The translations under genes and the position numbers were made by a program. A stretch of 64,000 bases of DNA, taken from an uncultured Alphaproteobacteria bacterium (GTDB lineage: Bacteria > Pseudomonadota > Alphaproteobacteria > Rs-D84). Below the pieces are notes generated by a model. The model was not told where the DNA came from. It ran no database searches and saw only the letters and a list, made by a program, of their open reading frames with translations. The stretch covers positions 1-64,000 of the forward strand of contig CALXMQ010000005.1 of NCBI GenBank assembly GCA_944389515.1, given 5' to 3'. This document shows, in pieces, positions 6,437 through 14,130 of this stretch (position 1 is the stretch's first letter; each line of letters begins with the position of its first letter).

Positions 6437-8010
6437 TTGATTATATCCCCTATTCGTGATGCAACCATATCAGCACCCATAACCTGCATAATTGAATACA
6501 AGTCTGGGGTATTTGTGCGCCCCGTCACCGCCACACGCAGATTCATGGCAACATCACCATTTTTAACACTTGCGGCAGACGCAATCGCAACGATTTTATT
6601 CCACCAAGTATCTTTGTCATCACAAATATCAAAACCATCCAAAAACGCGCGTAATAAATCATGATTAAATGCATATTCAGTATTCGGCGCGAATAAATCA
6701 TCCCAGAAATAAGACACTTCGTCCAAAGTCTGTTTCCATGTAATAAAATCTTTACGAATACGTTTTGGATTATCGCGTTCGATTGCCAAAATATTTTTCA
6801 GATATTCTGGATTGCTGCCAATTCTCGCCGCCCAAACCGGATCATATTCGTTTGCCCAGTCACGAACGCGCCGCACCAATTCATCAACTGGCAACGTCCC
6901 GATAAATTCACGCGCCCACCATTCCAACTTTTTCATATCAAACAACGCGCCAGACATCGGGATTTTCTTTGGCCGCAATGGATATTCCCAAATATTTTTA
7001 ACCTGACCTTTGTTCTTTGCTTCTTCATACCCAGACGCGGCAATATTGAATAAATATTCCAACACCGCATCGGTCGGCCAACCATCAGCCAAGAAAAACG
7101 CAACATTTGCCTCTGGGTCATGACGCTTGGACAATTTTCGCTGTTTTCCAGTATCCGCATCAATTTTATCAATGGTTGATGTATGAATATATAATGGCGG
7201 CACCCACCCCATCATACGAAATAATTGAATATGCAACGGGAACGACGGCAACCACTCTTCGCCACGAACAACATGTGTTGTACGCATAAAATGGTCATCG
7301 CACAGATGCGCGAAATGATACGTTGGCAAACCATCATTTGATTTAATTAAAACAATATCTTCGTTATTTTCCGGAAAACCGATTGAACCACGAACCGCAT
7401 CCTTGCAGAAAATACGTTGTTCGGGATTACCAGTTGAATATAAACGAATCGATGGCACTTCGCCTGCGTCCAGATGACGAATAACCTCTTCTTCTGTAAT
7501 ATCGCGGTCACGCGCAAATTCACCATAAATCCCGGTGGCAAATCCAGCAGCACGCTGATTTTCACGGATACGTTCCATTTCCGCCGCGGTCAAAAAGCAC
7601 GGATACGCCAATCCACGCGCCAATAAATCAGCCGCCACACTGTGATAAATATCGCGCCGCTGGGATTGATAATACGGGCCATATTCAGACACATCATTAT
7701 ATTTTAACCCAAACCGATGCATAGAATCCTGAATAATTTTCACAGCATCTGCAACCTCGCGCTTGGTATCTGTATCTTCGATACGCAGCATAAACACCCC
7801 ACCCGTATCATACGCCAATTTGCAATCAATCAACGCCTGGTACAGACCACCAATATGCATATACCCCGTGGGACTGGGCGCAAAACGCGTTACAAATGCA
7901 CCATCCGGCAAAGTACGTGGTGGAAATTTTTCTTCCAATTCCGCCAAAGTATATTTTGGCGCGCCGCCCAACACACGCGCAATTAAATCAGCCGATAAAC
8001 CTTTACGCAT
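6433..8010 (-). CDS. gltX: Glutamyl-tRNA synthetase
   Basis: Class I synthetase (525 aa) that attaches glutamate to tRNA-Glu, and in lineages with GatCAB also to tRNA-Gln. The HIGH-type signature is FAPSPTGYMHIGG around residues 43-55, and the KMSKS-type signature is RKLSKRHDP around residue 285. The C-terminal anticodon-binding region is present. About 40 residues precede the first signature, more than in many GltX proteins. It is the middle gene of a GNAT-gltX-hemolysin III run, overlapping the first by 8 bp and the last by 4 bp. Confidence 0.93.
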   Translation of the reverse strand: MRKGLSADLIARVLGGAPKYTLAELEEKFPPRTLPDGAFVTRFAPSPTGYMHIGGLYQALIDCKLAYDTGGVFMLRIEDTDTKREVADAVKIIQDSMHRFGLKYNDVSEYGPYYQSQRRDIYHSVAADLLARGLAYPCFLTAAEMERIRENQRAAGFATGIYGEFARDRDITEEEVIRHLDAGEVPSIRLYSTGNPEQRIFCKDAVRGSIGFPENNEDIVLIKSNDGLPTYHFAHLCDDHFMRTTHVVRGEEWLPSFPLHIQLFRMMGWVPPLYIHTSTIDKIDADTGKQRKLSKRHDPEANVAFFLADGWPTDAVLEYLFNIAASGYEEAKNKGQVKNIWEYPLRPKKIPMSGALFDMKKLEWWAREFIGTLPVDELVRRVRDWANEYDPVWAARIGSNPEYLKNILAIERDNPKRIRKDFITWKQTLDEVSYFWDDLFAPNTEYAFNHDLLRAFLDGFDICDDKDTWWNKIVAIASAASVKNGDVAMNLRVAVTGRTNTPDLYSIMQVMGADMVASRIGDIIK

Positions 8011-8563
8011 TTTTATTTTCCTTTTCCCATTCTGATTTTAATTTTGAACGCACAGCGATATCAGTCGACACGCCACGCAAAATATACGCACCGCGCAAAA
8101 CGCCTTCATACACGTATCCAGCACGTTCAGCCACCGCACATGATTTTTTATTACGCACATCTGCGCGAATTTCCACCCGGCGCATTTCCAACATATCAAA
8201 TGCTAATTTTTCCATTGCATGCACTGCACGCGTCATAATTCCGCGCCCATTATAATCGCGCGACAACCAATATCCAATTTCAACCGTTTTGTGGGTTTCG
8301 TCCACCCTGACCAAATCAACCGCCCCAACAATTTTTTTATCCATAATAATGTAATATCCAGGATGCGTTATCTTAGATGCACTCAACAAATGTGGATACA
8401 TATCTTCTGGGCAATTTGACTTATCAACCCACCCCAACCACTGGGACATATATTCACGTTGCGAATCCACCAATTCAAACAGATAGCGCGCCGTATCGAA
8501 CGTTGGCACAACTTTTTCCAGACAAAAATCGCCACAATCTATTGATTTTGGAAAATCGGTCAT
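8003..8563 (-). CDS. GNAT family N-acetyltransferase, RimJ/RimL-like
   Basis: A 186-aa acetyl-CoA-dependent N-acetyltransferase. The central beta strands include VGAVDLVRVDETHKTVEIGY, followed by the acetyl-CoA loop SRDYNGRGIMTRAV, typical of the RimJ/RimL branch that modifies protein N-termini or small amines. The later block VEIRADVRNKKSCAVAERAG is also diagnostic. An AAGGAT site precedes the ATG. It overlaps gltX by 8 bp, so the two are co-transcribed. The substrate cannot be told from sequence. Confidence 0.87.
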   Translation of the reverse strand: MTDFPKSIDCGDFCLEKVVPTFDTARYLFELVDSQREYMSQWLGWVDKSNCPEDMYPHLLSASKITHPGYYIIMDKKIVGAVDLVRVDETHKTVEIGYWLSRDYNGRGIMTRAVHAMEKLAFDMLEMRRVEIRADVRNKKSCAVAERAGYVYEGVLRGAYILRGVSTDIAVRSKLKSEWEKENKNA

Positions 8564-8574
8564 TTTATAAATCC

Positions 8575-8603
8575 TTGTATTATTGACTTTTGAATTTTAT
8601 ACT
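8575..8603 (+). promoter_or_regulatory. Promoter giving a leaderless trmB transcript
   Basis: TTGTAT (8575-8580) and TATACT (8598-8603) are 17 bp apart. The ATG at 8610 lies at the predicted transcription start, and there is no Shine-Dalgarno site. Confidence 0.55.
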
Positions 8604-8609
8604 AAATAT

Positions 8610-9242
8610 ATGGAAAAACAAGAAATAAGAACATTTGGTCGCCGTCATGGCAAAAAATTATCAGCCCGTCAAACAATGCTGATTGACACGATTTTACCAA
8701 CAATTTCACCAACAAATTTGCCGGCAAACGCCGGTAAAATACTGGAAATTGGATTTGGCGCAGGCGAACATTTGCGCGAAATCGCCCAACAAAACCCAGA
8801 TAAAATCATAATTGGCGCAGAACCATTTATGAACGGTGTGGCATCGTTACTGTCTGCAATTACAAACGAATCGAATACTGTTCGCGACGAATATAAAAAC
8901 ATCCGTATTTTCCCAGATGATGTACGCAATCTTCTGCGTAGCACAGATTATAAATTCAACCAAATTTGGATACTGCACCCCGACCCTTGGCCCAAGGCAC
9001 GACATGAAAAACGTCGCTTGCTGCATGCAGAATTTTTAACAATGTTGGCCACACACCTGGCGCATGACGGCGAAATTATTATCGGCACAGACCATTGGGA
9101 ATACTTTGATTGGATAAAAAACGAAGTTGCAAAAACCGCGCTGGATGCACGTACGCCTGACATCCAGACGATTCACACACGTTACCAGAAAAAAAATATG
9201 GCAGATACATCCGCACCAAAATATTTAATTTTAACTAATTAA
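8610..9242 (+). CDS. trmB: tRNA (guanine-N7-)-methyltransferase
   Basis: SAM-dependent enzyme that makes m7G46 in the tRNA variable loop. The N-terminus has RTFGRRHGKKLSARQ, then the SAM site LEIGFGAGEHLRE, and the family-specific block ILHPDPWPKARHEKRR with the catalytic-region DPWPK motif. GTDHWEYFDWI follows. The ATG at 8610 is preferred over a TTG at 8583 because the promoter -10 box lies between them. With that start the protein has 210 residues, normal for TrmB. It is divergent from the GNAT gene and converges with the next gene with 4 bp overlap. Confidence 0.92.
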   Translation: MEKQEIRTFGRRHGKKLSARQTMLIDTILPTISPTNLPANAGKILEIGFGAGEHLREIAQQNPDKIIIGAEPFMNGVASLLSAITNESNTVRDEYKNIRIFPDDVRNLLRSTDYKFNQIWILHPDPWPKARHEKRRLLHAEFLTMLATHLAHDGEIIIGTDHWEYFDWIKNEVAKTALDARTPDIQTIHTRYQKKNMADTSAPKYLILTN

Positions 9243-9904
9243 ATATTTACAAAAAATCTGACCCCTGGCATCAATTCTGGCCGAATCGATTTTATCAGAC
9301 GTGTTACCTGCTCTATACGCATGGGTGATGCACCTAAAATAAAATGCAAATCCAGATTTAATTCTGGCCGCCATGCATTTAACGCCGCATATATTCGACC
9401 AACAAAGTCAGAATCATCACCCGTATCACTTGTCAACGCCAACACAATTCCATTTGCACGCAATTTTTGTGCATTGGCATATACCCCCGACCAATCAAAG
9501 GGTCCAATATCACCAATATCCAATCCAATATACACAGATTTATTAAAAAACAAATCATCACGAATACAATAAATTTGCGAAATAAATTCAGACAAATTAT
9601 TTAATGATACGAATACCTGGGCACCATCTGCGCCACGCTTTAACGCAGAATTTATATTTGTTGTAATATTTGAAATATCATCTGCTGTAACATGCGTTAA
9701 ATAAAATCGTGACAATATTTTAATATTTTTATTTTCCAACCAAGGCCATAAAATCCCGACATCTGCCGGACTGGCAGATATAATCCCAACACCTTGTTCG
9801 ATGGCCACAGATGCAACACGTGCCAATTCTGTTGAATCTGTATCTGCCGCGCACCATAATGCCGGCGAAATTATATGTTCAAGAATATTATCTGTATACA
9901 TCAT
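9239..9904 (-). CDS. Hypothetical protein, possible TIM-barrel fold
   Basis: Not recognised. This 221-aa soluble protein has no signal peptide or membrane helix. Alternating short beta-like runs (GVGIISA, IKILSRFYL, GAQVFVSL, VYIGLDIGD, GIVLALTSD, DLHFILGAS) separated by helices suggest a beta/alpha barrel such as an aldolase- or ThiE-like fold, but no catalytic motif can be assigned. Its stop overlaps the trmB stop region by 4 bp from the opposite strand. A MMYTD start leaves two possible ATG codons. Confidence 0.6.
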   Translation of the reverse strand: MMYTDNILEHIISPALWCAADTDSTELARVASVAIEQGVGIISASPADVGILWPWLENKNIKILSRFYLTHVTADDISNITTNINSALKRGADGAQVFVSLNNLSEFISQIYCIRDDLFFNKSVYIGLDIGDIGPFDWSGVYANAQKLRANGIVLALTSDTGDDSDFVGRIYAALNAWRPELNLDLHFILGASPMRIEQVTRLIKSIRPELMPGVRFFVNI

Positions 9905-9932
9905 AACCCTTTTTACTTTATCACAAATATGA

Positions 9933-9938
9933 TATAAT
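9933..9938 (+). promoter_or_regulatory. -10 element close to a start codon (leaderless gene)
   Basis: TATAAT ends 10 bp before the ATG at 9948, so transcription would begin within a few bases of the start codon. The -35 region is T-rich but poor. No Shine-Dalgarno sequence is present. Confidence 0.5.
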
Positions 9939-9947
9939 CAAAGACAA

Positions 9948-10889
9948 ATGAGAATCCGTATTGATAATATATTATTGTGCATATTATGGCTGTTGGCGAT
10001 GACGCTGGGGGCATGCTTTTGGTTTAACACATTTTTTGGCTTTGATATTTTTTCTGCCACACATTGGGGATATCTATCATCGATGCAGGCCGCCCAAACA
10101 CCAATCAGGTCTGGTTTTTATGTATCAATCGCGATTGTAATTTTTATCACCATACTTGGATTATACATCATTATGCGCCCACGACGCAGGAAAATACGTA
10201 TGCCGATTGTTCATGTATCAAAAATCAATACAAATAATACCACATCAAATAACACACCGAACAAAACAACGACGCAAAATCCTGATGCATCCACACTGGA
10301 TATTATGCCGGCAGAAATTCAACCTGCACAAATACCAACCCACCCAACAACATCCAACGCACCATCAGCTGCGTCACGCCCACCACGATTGGTATTACCA
10401 ACACTAAATGGTAATTACATATCACAACCACGCACACCAACCTTGCACAGCACACAATCACAGCAACCAACAAACAATGATTTGCCTGAATTACGCAACA
10501 TATTTTCTGATGCTGGATATACAGTAAAACCATCACCACGCGTAAACGGAATCCAGATTGCATTATTGGCGATTGGCGCAAATGAAACAATGTGGATTGG
10601 ATGCGTCAACACAAAAACCACCGACATACGTGCAATTATTGAAAAATTTCAACAGGTATTTTCAGACACATTGGACGAAACAACAATCGCAATAAATGGA
10701 TTTGCGATAAACGCGCCAGATGCTGCCACATCTGAATTCCAAGACATATTGATGTTCGCAAACACAAATGAATTACGTGAATATATGCGCCAAAATCCAA
10801 ACCCACCGTTGGATTCAGATGACGACGGCATGTTTGATGCATATTCACAATATATTGACGCCGTAATAAATCACATAGGTAAATTTTGA
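9948..10889 (+). CDS. Membrane protein of unknown function
   Basis: A 313-aa protein with two membrane helices at about residues 8-30 and 60-80 and a short extracytoplasmic loop between them. A Thr/Asn/Pro-rich disordered linker follows to about residue 175. The C-terminal globular domain begins LPELRNIFSDAGY and contains IQIALLAIGANETMWIGCV, a layout faintly like nuclease-fold or NERD-type domains, but no active-site motif is evident. It heads a plus-strand cluster with the next three genes and overlaps the next one by 4 bp. It probably anchors a cytoplasmic domain to the membrane. Confidence 0.65.
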   Translation: MRIRIDNILLCILWLLAMTLGACFWFNTFFGFDIFSATHWGYLSSMQAAQTPIRSGFYVSIAIVIFITILGLYIIMRPRRRKIRMPIVHVSKINTNNTTSNNTPNKTTTQNPDASTLDIMPAEIQPAQIPTHPTTSNAPSAASRPPRLVLPTLNGNYISQPRTPTLHSTQSQQPTNNDLPELRNIFSDAGYTVKPSPRVNGIQIALLAIGANETMWIGCVNTKTTDIRAIIEKFQQVFSDTLDETTIAINGFAINAPDAATSEFQDILMFANTNELREYMRQNPNPPLDSDDDGMFDAYSQYIDAVINHIGKF

Positions 10890-11395
10890 TGTATTTAACC
10901 CAGGATGCTGCTGAAAAAAGATTGGCTGATTTGCATATGTCTGATATGCCGGTGATTGCAATACAACCAACCCCATGCCGCGTTGCCCCAGATTGGTTTA
11001 CACAATACAAAAAATTATGCCACAAATTCATGGAATCATTGACTGATTCCGTCGAAGAATTAGCATTTATGAACCTATCCCAAAATGAATTTATGGCACT
11101 AATTTCTGGTCGTGCAATGCCACAAAATACATCTATACGATTTCGTATTCCATTGATATGGGGCGGCAAACTGGAAATCGACAACATGTTTATGTGCCAA
11201 ACATTTCCACAATCACAACGTCTGGACGTTTTTATTGCCGAACAAAACGGATCAAACACAATATGGTTACCAAACCCAGCTAAAAAAGTCTATACCCCAC
11301 TGCACACGGCCGGTGGTGGCGATGGTGGTAACGCAACCGAAGACCGACTAAGCCAAATGGCCGCACAAATTGCATCATCACGTGGCATGGAATAA
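10886..11395 (+). CDS. Hypothetical protein in unknown-function cluster
   Basis: Not recognised. This 169-aa soluble protein has a helical N-terminal half and a beta-rich section (RFRIPLIWGGKLEID, LDVFIAEQNGSNTIWLP). A glycine-rich stretch GGGDGG comes before the C-terminal helix. The start overlaps the preceding membrane protein gene by 4 bp (ATGA), so the two products are likely made together and may act together. No membrane segment or signal peptide. Confidence 0.6.
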   Translation: MMYLTQDAAEKRLADLHMSDMPVIAIQPTPCRVAPDWFTQYKKLCHKFMESLTDSVEELAFMNLSQNEFMALISGRAMPQNTSIRFRIPLIWGGKLEIDNMFMCQTFPQSQRLDVFIAEQNGSNTIWLPNPAKKVYTPLHTAGGGDGGNATEDRLSQMAAQIASSRGME

Positions 11396-11404
11396 CAACG
11401 GATA

Positions 11405-11845
11405 TTGATTATGAATTGTAATGAATTTATATCCCAAATAAAATCCCACGGCGCCCAATTTGCGCCACCTGCAACGCCGCAACAAATTACATTGACCAAC
11501 AGTGCATTGCAACATATACGCGCCGCAATATTGCCAACATTTATAACAGAATTATACTTACAATGCGGCGCAATAAATCTAGGTACCGGATATATTTTTG
11601 GTCCATCAGAAATTGCACGCGGCACAAAATACCCGATACCAAACATATTACAAATAAATCAAGATTTAACCGCAATCACAAAATTACGTGGTAAAACAGT
11701 ATTTGGACGAAATGATTTATTTTGGTTTGCGTTTGATGCATTTGGCAAATGCTTTATGTTGGACAACATAACGTTAAATACATTACGTCAATACGACAAT
11801 CCGTATAATGCAATGATTGATTGCTTGATGGCAGGAAAAATATAA
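11405..11845 (+). CDS. SUKH/SMI1-KNR4-like protein
   Basis: A 146-aa protein that follows the SUKH (SMI1/KNR4) pattern: an N-terminal helix, LPTFITELYLQCGAINLG in the position of the conserved P..hh..Y...NG segment, then GYIFGPSEI, a middle helix and FAFDAFGKCFML like the family's YDFG-type strand. SUKH proteins are often immunity proteins against secreted toxins, but many bacterial members have other or unknown roles. No toxin gene is adjacent. It lies 9 bp after the preceding gene. The assignment is by pattern only. Confidence 0.5.
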   Translation: MIMNCNEFISQIKSHGAQFAPPATPQQITLTNSALQHIRAAILPTFITELYLQCGAINLGTGYIFGPSEIARGTKYPIPNILQINQDLTAITKLRGKTVFGRNDLFWFAFDAFGKCFMLDNITLNTLRQYDNPYNAMIDCLMAGKI

Positions 11846-11849
11846 AAAC

Positions 11850-12056
11850 ATGAAAAAATTATCAGTATCTTTATCAGGTCATCAAACCAGTATTTCACTG
11901 GAATCAGAATTCATTACAGAACTGCAAAAAATCGCGCAACATAATAAAAAATCTGTTGCATCAATTATTGAACATATTGATGATAACCGCGCGCCGGACA
12001 CAAATCTGTCATCTGCAATCAGGGTGTGGATATTAAAACAATACACCGACAAATAA
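11850..12056 (+). CDS. Ribbon-helix-helix domain protein
   Basis: A 68-aa protein of the alphaproteobacterial ribbon-helix-helix type. It has a short beta strand (LSGHQTSISLE), a first helix (FITELQKIAQHNKKS), a turn and second helix (VASIIEHID), and the typical end NLSSAIRVWILKQY. Such proteins are dimeric DNA binders, often repressors, and may regulate this cluster. It starts 5 bp after the SUKH-like gene with a weak ribosome site, so translational coupling is likely. Confidence 0.75.
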   Translation: MKKLSVSLSGHQTSISLESEFITELQKIAQHNKKSVASIIEHIDDNRAPDTNLSSAIRVWILKQYTDK

Positions 12057-12113
12057 CTTTATTCATGATTTATAATTAAAATCCACCAATCAGCATTTTT
12101 ATAATTTCTTGTA

Positions 12114-14120
12114 TCAATGCGCGGCATGCTTTTGCGCCGCATACAGCGAAATCGTGCATACAGACGCAAACAACAGTATAATTATCATCCATCCATCACG
12201 ACCAATTTTTCGATACGGTGTTATATGGGCACCATATAATACGCCATCCATATATCCTGCACGTGCCACAGGTATTTGTGACAATATCGAACCGTCTGAT
12301 AAAATAAATGCACTGATACCAGAATAATTTGCCCGTACAATCGGCAATCCAGATTCTATTGCATACCTGCGCACCATATCCAAATGCTGGTACGTGCCAG
12401 GCGTTGTCCCAAACCATGTATCGTTTGTAATATTTATAATTGCATCTGGCGCTGTGCCATACGGCACCAATGAATCAGAAAATATAATTTCATAACATAT
12501 TGCCGGTGCAAAATCAAAATCACCCACAGTTATAATTTCTGGGCCATTTCCTGGTGTCAACTGACCAGGTGTCGGAATAATATCTCCAAACGGGCGATAT
12601 TCACCAAACGGCACCAAGTGTGATTTACTGTATATTTTTTCTATATTTCCATCTGGTGCGGCAATCACCATTGAATTATATATTTTTCCATCTGAAAAAG
12701 AATTTGCCCCAATCACAACATTTTTATTTAACATTGCCGCAATCGGCATATCATCATTTTCAACAATGGTAAAAGGATACGACGTTTCCGGAAACACAAC
12801 AATATCAGGATTCCCCATTGCACGCGCCAAACCTGTCAACGTGCGCACATTTTCCGATGCATGTTGCAACGCTTCGGCACGTGAATGCGTCGCCTTTTGC
12901 GATGCACTGCGTGCCGGTTGCACAACACGTATAATCGGACTGATTGATTGTTGACGTCCCGCGTATTCAATATTTTTATAACCATACCCGATACCGATGC
13001 CCAACAATAAAACAAAAACAGCAAAAACAAACCAACACGCACGATTACGACGCGCCAAAATCAATTCAACCACCGATGCCACCAAACCAATTATTACAAA
13101 TGTCAAACCCAACGCCCCCCACAAAGACATCGAATTCGCAATCCATGAAAAAGGCATTGATATATTTGCAATCGGATTCCATGGGAAACCTGTCAACATC
13201 CATTCACGCAACCATAAAACCAACGTCCACATTGACGCAAACAAAAACGGTCTGCACGCCGGAAACGTGCATATACACGAAATTACAACAAATGGAATTG
13301 CAAAAATAATACCACCCAATAACCCAATACCAACCAATGCTGGGATTGTCCACACTGCAAATTCCGCCGCCAATTCGGGCACAACATAAATTGAATTAGT
13401 TACCCACCAAAACATAGATACTGCATATGCCGCACTGAACGGCAAAACACGTACCAAAGACTTCCATATACCATCATGTGTCCCAGAACGCACAATCAAC
13501 CAATACGCCATTGCAATCGCAACCAGTGTCGCCCACCACAAATGCACAGGTGCAAACCCCAACGACGCAACCACACCCAAGCCAGCCATTATTATATATT
13601 GCCACACACTGTTTGGACGAATTTTCATACGCCCAATCCATGAAAAAAATTTACCACCTGGACAACATTTCAAATCGCTGCATATGCATGAATCCGGCGC
13701 ATAGGGATTTTTTATGTTTAATTTTTTTAATATTTTTATCTCTAACTTTTCCATAATGATTGCATCACGTTCTTGGATATGGTCATATCCTTGTAAATGC
13801 AACATACCATGTACAACCATATGTGCAGTATGATTTTCAACCGATATATTTTCTGATACAGATTCACGTAAAACAGTATCCAGTGATATATAAATATCCC
13901 CCAACAAAATATCATCACCCAATTCAAAAGATAAAACATTTGTTGGTTTATCAATATGTCTATATTCACGATTTAATTTATGAATTTCTGCATCATTTGT
14001 CAGTATAATTGACACCTCTGCATCTGGGGCGCAGTGTATTGCAGCCATACCAGCAATTTTTTCAAAATCGATTTTATATTTACGCCAACGCGCGTCATTA
14101 TAATTTACATATACTTGCAT
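12114..14120 (-). CDS. Fused YbeY endoribonuclease - apolipoprotein N-acyltransferase (Lnt)
   Basis: One uninterrupted 668-aa reading frame joins two normally separate proteins. Residues 1-140 are YbeY, the metal-dependent RNase for 16S rRNA maturation, with the H-x3-H-x5-H signature at His104, His108 and His114. A Cys-containing linker follows (about 141-170). From about 171 comes Lnt, the inner-membrane enzyme that adds the third acyl chain to lipoproteins. It has several membrane helices and a nitrilase-like domain with Glu near 443 (FPETS), Lys near 497 (SKSHLVPFGEYRP) and Cys near 540 (AICYE). Both active sites look intact. The ybeY and lnt genes are near neighbours in many proteobacteria, with corC between them; no corC is seen here. 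Confidence 0.88.
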   Translation of the reverse strand: MQVYVNYNDARWRKYKIDFEKIAGMAAIHCAPDAEVSIILTNDAEIHKLNREYRHIDKPTNVLSFELGDDILLGDIYISLDTVLRESVSENISVENHTAHMVVHGMLHLQGYDHIQERDAIIMEKLEIKILKKLNIKNPYAPDSCICSDLKCCPGGKFFSWIGRMKIRPNSVWQYIIMAGLGVVASLGFAPVHLWWATLVAIAMAYWLIVRSGTHDGIWKSLVRVLPFSAAYAVSMFWWVTNSIYVVPELAAEFAVWTIPALVGIGLLGGIIFAIPFVVISCICTFPACRPFLFASMWTLVLWLREWMLTGFPWNPIANISMPFSWIANSMSLWGALGLTFVIIGLVASVVELILARRNRACWFVFAVFVLLLGIGIGYGYKNIEYAGRQQSISPIIRVVQPARSASQKATHSRAEALQHASENVRTLTGLARAMGNPDIVVFPETSYPFTIVENDDMPIAAMLNKNVVIGANSFSDGKIYNSMVIAAPDGNIEKIYSKSHLVPFGEYRPFGDIIPTPGQLTPGNGPEIITVGDFDFAPAICYEIIFSDSLVPYGTAPDAIINITNDTWFGTTPGTYQHLDMVRRYAIESGLPIVRANYSGISAFILSDGSILSQIPVARAGYMDGVLYGAHITPYRKIGRDGWMIIILLFASVCTISLYAAQKHAAH

Positions 14121-14130
14121 GTATAATCCA

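Noticed and set aside
12944-13389. Overlapping plus-strand ORFs inside the lnt part
   Set aside because: Antisense shadows of a protein with intact catalytic motifs; amino-acid composition is unnatural (Asn/His/Thr repeats).
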